Below are positions 27,201 through 33,836 of a stretch of 64,000 bases of DNA, in pieces (positions within the stretch are counted from its first letter, which is position 1; every line of letters begins with the position of its first letter). The stretch comes from Artemia franciscana (taxonomy: Eukaryota; Arthropoda; Branchiopoda; Anostraca; Artemiidae). Location of the stretch: the NCBI RefSeq assembly GCF_032884065.1, contig NW_027062618.1:124001-188000 (forward strand), read 5' to 3'. A program made the translations under genes and the position numbers. The notes under the pieces were generated by a model. It worked only from the letters and a program-made list of their open reading frames with translations. It was not told the DNA's origin and did not search any database.

Positions 27201-30200
27201 ACAAAAATTATATTGAATATGTGTTTAAACTTGAATAATTTTAATTGTGGTAAAATTCTAGTTTACCTGCTTTTTGTTATCTTGGAAGAAAGTTAGGTTA
27301 GGCAAATGAAACTTTCAGTAATGATTTTAGGGCCAAAAACATACTCAGGAAAGGTATTGCCAAGCTTCCATGTTAACCCTCTATTGTTAACCATGTCTAT
27401 ATGTATTGAAATTTTGACAAAACAACATTTGCAGATCATTGAAAACTCTTAAATTGGGATTGAGCAAAGTTGTGAAGCTGAAGACAGTTTTTTTTTGTAC
27501 TCCATTAGAGCAGAAGATATCCCCCCCCCCTTGTCCAAGCAACTCCAATCAGCAAACTACAATTGATTTAATCTATCTAGTTATATTAAAAATCCTATCA
27601 TAAAAAGCATTAAGTCCTGTTTTTGGTGATTTCTTTTTTCATTTAGAAAATAATATTTAGTCTATATCTTTCTTCTGATTTTTCAATGACTCCATTTCTG
27701 TTCTATTTATAGAAATATGAAAAAAACCTCGTTTTCTTAAAGAGTTAAAGAGGCTGCATCCCAAAGTCGAACCTTAAAACATACAGGAATTAGGAGAGGC
27801 AGTTGGGAGGCTGCTGCCCCCCAAACGCCCTGCTTTTAAAGACTCTTTTGTACAGGTTTTTTGTTTTGTTAATTAAAAGAGGGCCTTTCTGAAGCCAAGA
27901 GCAGGGGGTTAGGGGGGCGGCAGCCCCCCACAACAAAAAACCTGTATATGAAGGAAAAGTCGGAGGGGGATGAAATTTGGCAGGTTTCTTAGTTGGAGCT
28001 TGGGCTACGAAATGCATCCCTCCCCATCCCTCTGCGACCACTGGAACTGAAGATCGCTTAACATTGTTGTGGTTCACCTCTTTAAAGAGGCACAAGTGTG
28101 CCTCCTTGATGTAGGGGGTGTGTTAATATTCACCATTCACTCCACTTTAAAATGTTTCAACAAAAGAAAATCTAATCCAGAACTGATAGATTGTTAAGAA
28201 AACTATGAATATGAGGACAAATATTTGACCTGCTTAAATGTTGTGAAATAAGAGGCATAGGCCTAGAAAATTTTTGTAGTTGCAATTAACTAGGTTTGCC
28301 TATTATCTTGATGAAAATGCTCTGAGGTCTATACATGATAAGGAAATATGGCAGGAAATCAGAAGTTTCAAAGGCAGTATATTTGCATAAATACTAATCT
28401 GGAACACATTAGGAACTGTAGGGAATCATTATTTTGCATTTTTTATTAATCAGCTTTTTGTATGATCTATTTGATTGAATCATGAATCTATGTGCTATAT
28501 CTTAAGAACTCACTAGATTTAGGAAAAAATCACTAGTTTTAGAACAAAAATCACTAGCTAGAAGGAAACCACTAGGCAACATAAAAAAAATCATTAAAAA
28601 CATTAATAAATCATGGGCGGCAACCCTGAAGATAAGTCTTCGAACCAAGATTAGGATATTGGGAGCTAATACATAGCTCTCTATGTTTATGCATTAATGC
28701 ATAAACATATAGCTATCACCTTATATCACATTTACAGCCAGATAAGGTGGACTGCATCCTCCTGTAGAACAATCTTGCTGTTGAATTGATGAAGTGACAC
28801 AATTACTGGGTGTGATGAGGTGAGGCATCCTACTGGTACTTCTATTCTGCATTACTCCACTTCAAATCAACTGCATTTTTGAAATAATTAATTGATTCAC
28901 TAGTGACAATTTCATTGGAAAGACTGCTCCAAGTTGAGAAAGCACATACTGAGCAAAATGTGTCCTCTCTGTATTTTGAGGGCTCCTGTTGAAGCTTCAT
29001 TGAGTGGCCTCATGTCATAGTGGCAGGGGAGGGAGTAAAAATGGAGTTAGCCATGTTATTCTGGTGCAATTTCTTGACAAAAATGAAATCTCCTCTGTGC
29101 TGCTGGTAAACCAATGTGGGTATCTTCAGGCAATACAGACAATCAGGATAGGGAAGCTGTTGGTGTGGGGCACAAAGCTTAGTTGCTCTTCTCTGTATGC
29201 TCTGTAGGGCTGCCATATCTCCCTTATATTGAGGATTTGTAACAGGGCAGCCAAACTCCAAATGTGGTCTTACAAGAGCATTATATAATTTTATAATTAT
29301 CAGAGGTTGACACAATGATATGGTTCATTTAATTAGTCCCAGGGCTCTGTTGGCCTTAGGAACTTGTTGTATAGTGTGCTCATGGAACCTCAACTTCCTG
29401 TTAACAATCACCCCTAAGTCTTGTTCACTCTCAACAGCCTCAATTTGGATATGTGTGCCAGATTTATTCAGCATAAAATATGGAATCTGATTGTTGTGGG
29501 GACCCATGTGAAGGACTTTGCATTTTGATGGGCTGAACTCCATCATCCAGGGTTCAATAGTCAGGGTTATTACCTTAAATTACCTTAAATCACATTTGCC
29601 AGCGAGATAAGGTGGTAGATCCTCCTGTAGTTCTTGCTGGTGGTGAGTGATGTAATTATGTTGGCTTAGCTTCCCAGTCCAGCCTCCACTCGGCCCTCTC
29701 CCAGTCCCTGTCAACTCCAGCCTTGAAGGAGTGGGGAGTCTCAGCTTGGATGGTAGACTCAGATAGGCTATTCCAGAGGGGGACCACCCAAATGGAAAAG
29801 AAACCATGTTGTTCCCTTCTCCGACATCCAGGCAGGTGAAGCTTAAGACTGTGACCTCTTGAATTGTTAGCCAAAGAGGGGGTGAAGATCTGGTTCATTT
29901 CCGAACCCAAGGTTCTGAAATGCATGGAATGTAGGGTAAAAAAACCAGCAAAATTATGTAAAACTAAAACCCTTACATCTTGTTATCAAAGAGGAATTAA
30001 GAAGAATTGTATAGGCTACATCAGAGATAAGTCAAAAATCTAAGCTATGCATCAATATGGTTATTGTTAAAATTGTTTAATATCAAACACCTGAAATTAT
30101 TACTTTATTGACTTACCTACAAGGAACTCTTTTTGGATATACCAATTGTCTTATTTTGATGCATATATCCTTTTGGTGTTTCAGTTTTATTCACATATTA

Positions 30201-31271
30201 ACAGAAAGCTGATTTTCTTCCAAATCTATAGGCCTAAATGTAACTTGTATTTCTTGATATTTGTTCCATAAATTGCAAATATTAATTTTTTGTCAAAACA
30301 GAGACTAGATTTTCAATTTATGCTGACAAATTATTGGTGAAAATTTGACCATGAAGGTGGGGTTCTTTTTACTACCTTCACATTGCATTATACTGTAGTA
30401 AAACATGGGTGGTACAAAAACCCATTGCTATTTTTCTGAAATGACAAAGAAAAGTAGGCTAGTCTTTCCTAAAAAGAGGTCTTTTACCCTAGGCCTAGGC
30501 TATACAGTTTGGGCTATAGCCTATATCTCTGCAGGTGATGTTTATTTTAACAGCCTATTCAGATAGCTAAGAAATACACTTATCACCATAGTCAGAAATG
30601 CATCCTGAATCCAAATTTAATATTCATTTTTATCAGAAATGAATTTCTACCTTCAACCGTATATATACCAATTCAGAGTATATATTTTCACATTAGGGGA
30701 GGATTGGTTTAAATTCTAACTTATATTTATAGTCAGAATTGCAACCTAAATTAAAATTTAACATTCATTTGAATTAGAATTGAGCTTTACCCCTCCCCCA
30801 CTAATGTACAAATTTATACCCTGAATTGAAATATACCTCAGAATTAGTAAATAAGGATGGGAGTGAAGTTAATTTCTGATACAAATGAATGTTATAGCCT
30901 ACTTGAATTCAGGATGCAATTCTGATTGTAGAGGTAAGTCTGTTTCTTAATTACCTGAATAGTCTGTTAATATGAACATTATCCATTTCCTTTTGAGTAG
31001 GGCTAACAGTACATTAGTACCATATAAGTTATACAAAAACAGTCAATACCTACAGTTTAGAAAACTCTGCAGGATCCACAGTTTGGCTATCAGTTAAGGA
31101 ACTGAGTTGCTTAGACAGGTTCATAATAACTAAACACTCTTTTTGAATATTGTGGATACTCTCAGCAACATGAAGGCTGCACCTTCGATATTTTTGACTA
31201 ACATTGGAAGATGTTCCAGAAGCATTGTCAACAGCTCCATAGTTTTTAAAATCTGCTTGATTTAGCGCCAT
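3706..31271 (-). CDS. Endosomal Qa-SNARE, syntaxin 7/12/13-like (complete gene, six exons)
   Basis: Spliced coding sequence 31271-31054, 24036-23871, 19488-19360, 14133-13992, 8416-8334, 3798-3706 gives 831 bases, 276 residues plus stop, the usual length for syntaxin 7/12/13. All introns are GT-AG and every phase joins without a break. In order: an N-terminal Habc-like helical region in exons 1-2; a linker with NPFDEFDERR; a SNARE motif at about residues 182-244 containing the zero-layer glutamine (Q214, in VTEQGESI); a basic stretch RTRRR; a hydrophobic anchor at about 253-272; then YIELR and stop. By family knowledge such proteins sit on early or late endosomes and pair with Qb, Qc and R-SNAREs in membrane fusion. 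I cannot tell the syntaxin 7 from the syntaxin 12/13 branch by eye. A possible AATAAA signal is at 3405-3410 on the minus strand. The introns total about 26.7 kb and are full of repeats. Confidence 0.9.
4300..5160 (+). repeat. Tandem duplication with poly(A) expanded in one unit only
   Basis: GATTTTATAAACAATAAAGT, AGGACCAGGGCTGCCACATA, CGAACCAATATGTAGCTTTG and ACTGATAGCGCTATA occur in two units of about 430-480 bases (4316-4690 and 4750-5155). At the matching place unit 1 has GAAAAAAAGAAAGAAAAC (about 4500) and unit 2 has A66 (4917-4982). Confidence 0.8.
5550..5785 (+). repeat. Tandem duplication, about 115 bp
   Basis: CATGTTTTTACATGCAA, TCTGGGAGT, CTTGAGAAGC, CACAGAAAA and TTTGTTTTGTTATTTTT occur twice. 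An open frame of 80 codons spans both units, but it looks like a by-product. Confidence 0.7.
5866..6069 (-). mobile_element. Penelope-like or foldback terminus with hammerhead-like core
   Basis: Arms of about 70 bases are inverted (5866-5937 against 5998-6069: AATAGGGATAAA ... TTGAAAAACAAT ... GGATATTTCGA). On the minus strand between them CTGATGA (5961-5955) is followed by GGTC-loop-GGTC and GAAA (5934-5931). That is the order of a hammerhead ribozyme core, which Penelope-like elements carry at their ends. Stem II would need two G-U pairs. No reverse transcriptase was found nearby. Confidence 0.35.
7195..7265 (-). mobile_element. Terminal fragment of the CAGTTCGT-hairpin element
   Basis: GGTTACTATTGGCCCGAGTT and TTGCAGTTCTTTTCCACGGA, ending TTGTTTG, is the reverse complement of the family start. 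Body lost; G-rich pieces at 7375-7440 resemble the element tail at 59.9 kb. Confidence 0.55.
8334..8416 (-). CDS. Syntaxin exon 5 (end of SNARE motif)
   Basis: Acceptor CCTTTTATAG, donor CAG|GTAAAA, 83 bases. The split codon A+AT gives Asn, so the junction reads GESI-N-AIENNVEST. The exon encodes AIENNVESTVVNISSGTEEL and RKASSYQ, the last heptads before the membrane anchor. Most family members have Asp at the junction position where this has Asn. Confidence 0.88.
8639..8667. repeat. Perfect hairpin left of the first satellite block
   Basis: GGCACCTCAG / CTGAGGTGCC, 10-bp arms around TCCTTTAGT, 150 bases before the first satellite block. Both hairpins begin GGCAC, but the rest differs. Confidence 0.55.
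8816..9560 (+). repeat. 291-bp satellite family, first block
   Basis: Begins with AGAGCTCATATGGCACTTG and the leader GGCTTAATGCCGGT, then two diverged units marked by GGATTTAAAATAAGAGCTCT (8940, 9340), GGTCCTTCTAAATATC, CGTAAG, and CCCACCAAGTTTCATCC. The same leader and unit recur at 10.8-12.7 kb. Confidence 0.8.
9935..10215 (+). mobile_element. tRNA-derived SINE, copy 1
   Basis: The head is tRNA-like, with a perfect A box (TAGCCGAGTGG) at about 9941 and a B box (GGGTTCGAATCC) at about 9993. The body shares GTGACTCTGTGAGCTCA, CACAGGATGGCTGGCCC, CCATTGCACTTCC and ACACCGCCGGTT with the copy at 23.2 kb, and it ends in T20. Pol III internal promoter boxes, a shared body and a simple tail are the SINE hallmarks. 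Confidence 0.75.
10808..12880 (+). repeat. 291-bp satellite family, second block, about 7 units
   Basis: The landmark TTTAAAATAAGAGCTCTGAG or variants occurs at 10948, 11326, 11486, 11758, 12049, 12340 and 12631; the last four are spaced 291 bases. Each unit has a C-run (CCCCAACTCCCCC), GAGCGGATCC, CCCACCAAGTTTCATCCCGA, then the landmark. The last stretch (12780-12880) differs and resembles the stretch at 11045-11140. The block ends just before a 12-bp hairpin at 12901. Confidence 0.85.
12901..12928. repeat. Perfect hairpin at the end of the 291-bp satellite element
   Basis: ATGGCACTTGGT / ACCAAGTGCCAT, 12-bp arms with loop TAAT. It marks the right edge of the satellite block and may be the element's terminus. 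Confidence 0.7.
12930..13990. other. Syntaxin intron stretch without features
   Basis: Apart from a local CAACATTGT/TTTCAACATT iteration near 13040-13080 I see nothing. Confidence 0.5.
13992..14133 (-). CDS. Syntaxin exon 4 (SNARE motif with zero-layer Gln)
   Basis: Acceptor TGCTTTCAG, donor A|GTATGTAT, 142 bases, leaving phase 1. It encodes the first two thirds of the Qa-SNARE heptads, including EIVQELERNVVDINDIMKQL and VTEQGESI; the Q of TEQGES is the ionic-layer residue. A decayed partial copy of this exon lies about 1 kb away at 15141-15213. Confidence 0.92.
14208..15045 (+). repeat. Intron segment duplicated around the SNARE exon region
   Basis: CCTCCCCTAACCTATATGAT / TCTCCCCTAATCTTGACACG, GGCGAGTCCAACGGT and CTCATATAAAATATATTGTA occur at 14225-14325 and again at 14945-15045. 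The offset (about 720) differs from that of the exon copy (1080), so material was later inserted or deleted. Confidence 0.7.
15141..15213 (-). pseudogene. Decayed copy of syntaxin exon 4
   Basis: 73 bases match the 5' half of the SNARE exon (14061-14133). In frame it reads VLCQA, then TAG where the exon has CAG, then ADVEILANRQEIAQELERN. The acceptor is still CAG (GATTCCAG). About 30 bases of upstream intron are duplicated as well (15214-15245). The second half of the exon and the donor are missing. Confidence 0.75.
15250..17090. other. Syntaxin intron stretch without features
   Basis: AT-rich, no coding pattern, and no repeat shared with the rest of the window that I can see. Confidence 0.5.
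17095..18021 (-). mobile_element. CAGTTCGT-hairpin element, copy, full length
   Basis: Runs (minus sense) from CAAACAGTTTG at 18021, through GAGCGATCCGGCTCAATAGT, CGGATTCAGCGTATCAGAAA-like, AGTGACCAAAGAAATTGGAG and TTACGCTAAACTTT segments, to the tail CTCCTTACTTTCAGTTG-type (minus) near 17120. About 0.9 kb. No convincing coding. Head-to-head with the next copy, 180 bases apart. Confidence 0.7.
18203..19318 (+). mobile_element. CAGTTCGT-hairpin element, copy
   Basis: Starts CAAACAGTTCATGGTAACAA, runs through the GATTCAGCGTACCAGAAAAC and ACATTCCCTGGGGGAAGGGC segments to AACTGAAAGTAAGGAGCAAC at about 19070, then a terminal stem (CACTCTTTACGCTAAAG ... CTTTAGCGTAATGAACGAG) to about 19310. Ends about 40 bases from syntaxin exon 3. 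Confidence 0.75.
19360..19488 (-). CDS. Syntaxin exon 3 (linker before the SNARE motif)
   Basis: Acceptor ATGTTACAG, donor GAG|GTATGT, 129 bases, phase 0 at both ends. It encodes FLISKTSRPKRRNPFDEFDE and then a Q- and E-rich helix (LLLEEEQLQRQKQVE) that runs into the SNARE motif. NPF is a known EH-domain ligand tripeptide; whether it works here is not shown by sequence alone. Confidence 0.88.
19875..19935. repeat. Two adjacent perfect hairpins
   Basis: CATGGCCC / GGGCCATG (19875-19897) shares its last base with GTTCTTTTGAGTCTGA / TCAGACTCAAAAGAAC (19897-19935, loop TATATGT). The second has 16-bp perfect arms. Origin unknown; possibly the end of a small element. Confidence 0.75.
20540..20790 (-). 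mobile_element. Diverged fragment of the CAGTTCGT-hairpin element
   Basis: A minus-strand frame reads SNQNFQIAIMFRVVERSDWY, matching DQNFEIAILFSIVENRNNYV in the copy at 38.6 kb, and the nucleotides around it are also similar. The fragment is old and has lost both ends. Confidence 0.45.
20800..23185. other. Syntaxin intron stretch without clear features
   Basis: Short frames only (for example 21059-21404 minus) with no recognisable family. Not similar to the repeat families named here. Confidence 0.45.
23190..23525 (+). mobile_element. tRNA-derived SINE, copy 2
   Basis: Same family as the copy at 9.9 kb: a diverged tRNA head with B box GGGTTCGATC, then GTGACTCTGTTAGCTCAGCC, CACAGGATGGCTGGCCCC and CAGCACCGCCGGTTTGGACC. 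It has an extra internal stretch of about 60 bases (23325-23395) absent from copy 1, and ends in (TAC)n rather than poly-T. Confidence 0.72.
23871..24036 (-). CDS. Syntaxin exon 2 (Habc-like region, second part)
   Basis: Acceptor TCTTTTAG then G AAA TCT; donor AAG|GTAAAA. It encodes 55 residues running from KSAMASVKHLISD to SDFEAAVQSYGNLQK, matching the Habc helices of syntaxin 7/12, where a basic stretch is followed by an aromatic and Q-rich helix. A run of 72 T (minus sense, 24210-24139) lies about 100 bases upstream of this acceptor. Confidence 0.88.
24139..24210 (+). repeat. Poly(A) tract of 72
   Basis: A72 without interruption in syntaxin intron 1, about 100 bases upstream (minus sense) of the exon 2 acceptor, where it reads as poly(T). 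Confidence 0.95.
24335..24400 (+). mobile_element. Short fragment of the same RTE-like LINE 3' end
   Basis: ATGAAAGAAAGGTTAAGATG and GGCCAGGCCACGTTGC parallel the nucleotides that encode RLRWLGHV at 61710-61745. Similarity fades after about 60 bases. Confidence 0.5.
25320..25610 (+). mobile_element. Tail fragment of the CAGTTCGT-hairpin element
   Basis: The G-rich GGGGAAAATGTTTTTGG, then CCGGATTTCCCGGTATTA and AACTAAAACTAAGGAGCAAA, correspond to the 3' part of the family. Confidence 0.5.
26019..26552 (-). pseudogene. Pogo/Tigger-like DDE transposase, degraded fragment
   Basis: About 150 residues match the C-terminal half of the Tigger/jerky DDE superfamily transposases: LPLLVIFLGKNTWSSW, LPDGYFSDTKKGWETADLF, LLILDDDGSH and LPAHAFHVLQPLDRVIF. 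The family norm at the second catalytic Asp is LLLLDGHxSH; here it reads LDDDGSH, so the Asp is present but its neighbours changed. The QPLD motif is present. The N-terminal DNA-binding part and first catalytic Asp are missing, and the first 30 residues are unrelated low-quality sequence. It sits in syntaxin intron 1; no terminal inverted repeats were found. Confidence 0.75.
27776..28110 (+). repeat. G/C-rich repeat-like segment in syntaxin intron 1
   Basis: GGCTGCTGCCCCCCAAAC and GGGCGGCAGCCCCCCAC repeat at about 115-bp spacing, along with ACATACAGGAATTAGG and ACCTGTATATGAAGG. It looks like a dispersed repeat, but no second copy lies in the window. The open minus frame here is not convincing as a gene. 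Confidence 0.4.
28720..29546 (-). mobile_element. CR1/L2-like LINE, 3' fragment of reverse transcriptase ORF
   Basis: Read on the minus strand: SPSKCKVLHMGPHNNQIPYF, then EQDLGVIVNRKLRFHEH and KANRALGLIK, a frame change near 29330, then YNALVRPHLEFGCPVTNPQ, SIQRRATKLC and LPTLVYQQHRGDFI. These are the RT thumb and connection motifs of CR1/L2-type non-LTR retrotransposons. The C-terminal tail continues with stops to about 28840 (TWSSLSNEIVTSESINYFKN). The 3' UTR ends near 28720 in a segment shared with the neighbouring fragment. Inactive. Confidence 0.8.
29570..29925 (-). mobile_element. CR1/L2-like LINE, extreme 3' end (second copy)
   Basis: Encodes the C-terminal tail of the same LINE family: LANNSRGHSLKLHLPG, REQHGFFSIWVVPLWNSLSE and SFKAGVDRDWERAEW. 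Its 3' UTR contains GATAAGGTGG and TCCTCCTGTAG, also found in the other copy near 28740, and it ends in two direct copies of TTACCTTAAA (plus sense, 29570-29590), like the short terminal repeats of CR1/L2 elements. It lies directly upstream, in minus sense, of the fragment at 28720-29546, so two 3' ends are stacked in tandem. Confidence 0.7.
29930..31050. other. Syntaxin intron 1 proximal part
   Basis: AT-rich. The segments ATTCATTT(T/G)(A/T)ATCAGAAAT at about 30625 and 30760 and TTCAGGATGCAATTCTGA at 30905 suggest an old inverted or tandem repeat of ATTCATTT/GAATTCAGG pieces. No gene. Confidence 0.4.
31054..31271 (-). CDS. Syntaxin exon 1 (start codon, Habc-like region, first part)
   Basis: The start ATG at 31271-31269 sits in GACAATGG, a fair initiation context, and an in-frame TAA lies 30 bases upstream. 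The protein begins MALNQADFKNYGAVD and continues into an amphipathic stretch (AESIHNIQKECLVIMNLSKQ) typical of the first Habc helix. The donor must be the GTAGGT at 31053-31048, leaving phase 2. Reading on to the next GT would include an in-frame TAG, and only the earlier donor joins in frame to exon 2 (CT+G = Leu). Confidence 0.85.
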
Positions 31272-31586
31272 TGTCTTCGATTTCTTCAATAAAAAAATTT
31301 AGCTTCTATAGCATGAGTGTAAAGTGATTTTACGCATCGCCTAAAACACATACTATTAATAGAGGGTTCTTCCAAGATCAAAATAGCGTTCATCAAAAAC
31401 TACACTAAAAGTTTAAATAAATGTTTTTCTAAAACAGAAACGTTAAAAATTAGCAATTTTACTTTGAAAACTTCCAGTTTTATTTTGTCCCCCTGTGAAA
31501 TACGCAGCTTGACGGCAAGCAAAAAAAAAACAATATTCCATTCATAAATAGAACTCGAATGTTCCATATTTAACTAGGTTCCTACA

Positions 31587-31860
31587 ATTTAAAGCAGTCT
31601 ATTACCATTACTATATCCCCTTCCTATATCAAATTTGCCTAAGCTAGGATCACATTTACCAATTTGAATAGCAAATTGACGATAAAAAGGTTCATTGTTA
31701 ACTTTAACCCTCAGATTCTCCTTAAAAAGACTCTGATATAGGGTATTCATGACGCCAATAAATTTTGGTAGAAAATTTATCCAGTTCACATAAGATTTTA
31801 CTTTTTGTCACTTTACGGCTAGTTTTTGGCTTTACAGCAAGTTAGCTGACTTTCTTGGTA
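31587..31860 (-). pseudogene. Frameshifted coding-like stretch, family not recognised
   Basis: On the minus strand one frame reads KPKTSRKVTKSKILCELDKF and on to WRHEYPISESF before a stop. A second frame continues without pause as FKENLRVKVNNEPFYRQFA, then IQIGKCDPSLGKFDIGRGYS, ending GNRLL and stop. The two halves look like one protein broken by a frameshift. I do not recognise the family. No splice sites are evident between the halves. Confidence 0.3.
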
Positions 31861-32354
31861 AATTCATACAACCTTTAGCTTCTTTCCGACTATAATAAGA
31901 GATTGTCAAATGAAAAAAAAACGGCTTTATAACTTTTAGTAAACGTTATTAGCTTTACTGACAAGGTGTGAGTCCCGTATGAGGAACTGACTTCCTTCAC
32001 AACTTCGTATGGAGCCGAGAGGGAATGGAGTACAGGACTCACGATTGTGCAATTAAAGAGATGGTGGTGGATATGCCTTCCAACATATAAATACGAATGC
32101 TGGTGATAAATGACGGATTTTCACCAACTACTATAAGGAATTATCTGGCACACTACTTCCTTTCTCTTCGTGCTTCTTCACCTTGCAGTGGAAACTCATT
32201 TTAGGTAGGCAAAACACGGAGTAGCATTAGGCTATTTTGAAATGTATATTTTTTTTTATATGTCAAATAAGAAGTTTGCAAACCTTCATATTTTTCATAA
32301 AAAAACAAACAATTATACAGTCTGAAATATATATTAAAAATTTTCTTACCTGAC

Positions 32355-32506
32355 ATGTTTATTTCAGCTGTCGCCATTTGCCAAACTTTCTCTGTCACGT
32401 CTTTCCTTGAGTAGGCTGGAAGTTTATAGTTGTACAGTTCTTGATGCTTCTCCACCTCTGCTACGAATTTCACGTTTAATTCCTGGCCTGATGTGTTGGG
32501 AGCCAA
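32355..32506 (-). pseudogene. MADF-like domain exon or fragment
   Basis: The open stretch encodes NVKFVAEVEKHQELYNY, then KLPAYSRKDVTEKVWQMAT and AEINMS, ending at a good donor (G|GTAAGA). The pattern (hydrophobic and acidic helix, aromatic YNY, basic Y+R+D, then VW..A) is that of MADF (Myb/SANT-like DNA-binding) domains, common in insects and crustaceans both in transcription factors and in Harbinger-type elements. There is no in-frame ATG, and an in-frame TAA lies shortly upstream, so it is an internal exon or a remnant. No matching next exon was recognised. It lies on the same strand about 1.1 kb upstream of the syntaxin start. Confidence 0.45.
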
Positions 32507-32509
32507 AAT

Positions 32510-33747
32510 GATTGGATATTATCAATACGGTAGCTCCCGATAATGTGGGGGCAACACTTTGCAACGCAGCTGTGACCATTGCTCGAGGCTCACATGGAAC
32601 GAATTTTAGACTGATTGGAAACCCGTCTCATCTGGATTGCCTCGTGGGCTGGCCCCCACTCTACTTCGAAGCCATGATCACCAAACAGCTCTGTGTGCAA
32701 TCGGTTAGAAATTCTAGTTTCAAAATAGTTAACCCATCGGCGCTGGGCCTAAAAGCCTGAGTGCGACCCGAACGTCATTTTTTTTTTGCTGAGTAAACAG
32801 TGATGTCCCGTAGCAATATTCAATTTCACCATCTCCGCAATGTGTATATACATTTCCTAAGATTCAGAATACTTATGATCCTTTATACTCTAATCATGAC
32901 TACTTTTACGCTAAAACCTTCAATAAATGTAACAAGAGACTTGAGGTCAAAGTGATGATTTGACAAAATTAGGATGTGACCTAATTCCCTAGTACAAAGC
33001 TATTTCAGTTCAGTGACGGTTCTGTTGTCTTGGGCGAAATCTTGAAAAGCACTCCCCCTGACAACCCAAAAATTTCAAGTCGAATTTTTAACAAAAAAAA
33101 AAATTAATTACATTCGGTCTATTTAATTTTATTTTCAGGGAGTGGCGATGAAGATATAGGAAAAATAAATTTCAGATTGAATTCGCTTATGCTTACTGGT
33201 AACTGCCCTGTTACTTTACTTTAATAAAAATAGAATTTCAAAATCCCACAGTGGTTATAACCGTTAGGTTATTTATTTGAAATTTTGCTCCCGGGTAAGT
33301 GCTCCCTTTGTTCCAACCCCCCCAAAAACCGCCTCCTTTTCAGTGAGATAATCTCTGAGGCTTATCGTTGGTATGTTGTCTAGAAGTAATTCATTTTTCT
33401 CAGTATTGTAAAACCCCTTGGACAATATACATTGATTCATTTCTAATAAAGTAGTTGAGTTCGTCGCGCTCTGACTGGGTTAAGCAAAGTTCGAACAAAT
33501 ATGAGAGGCCAATTTTTCCAATACCTACGGCGCTTAAAACTACAACAGACACAAACGCGGCTGGGGGCATCTTAAAAACAAATACCCGAAATAGATGGAT
33601 CATGTAGAAAACATGGAATCTAAAAGCTCTCTGAACACATTTTGGGTCTAATCACCATAGTATGATAAGCGATGCCGCTTTTACGTGCATACATCTGTTA
33701 AACTTTTGGTAAAAAGTTTAACAGATGTATATATATATATATATACA

Positions 33748-33836
<89 letters not shown>

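Noticed and set aside
27790-28095. 101-codon minus-strand frame
   Set aside because: Composition follows C- and G-runs of a repeat-like segment, with no domain pattern and no splice context.
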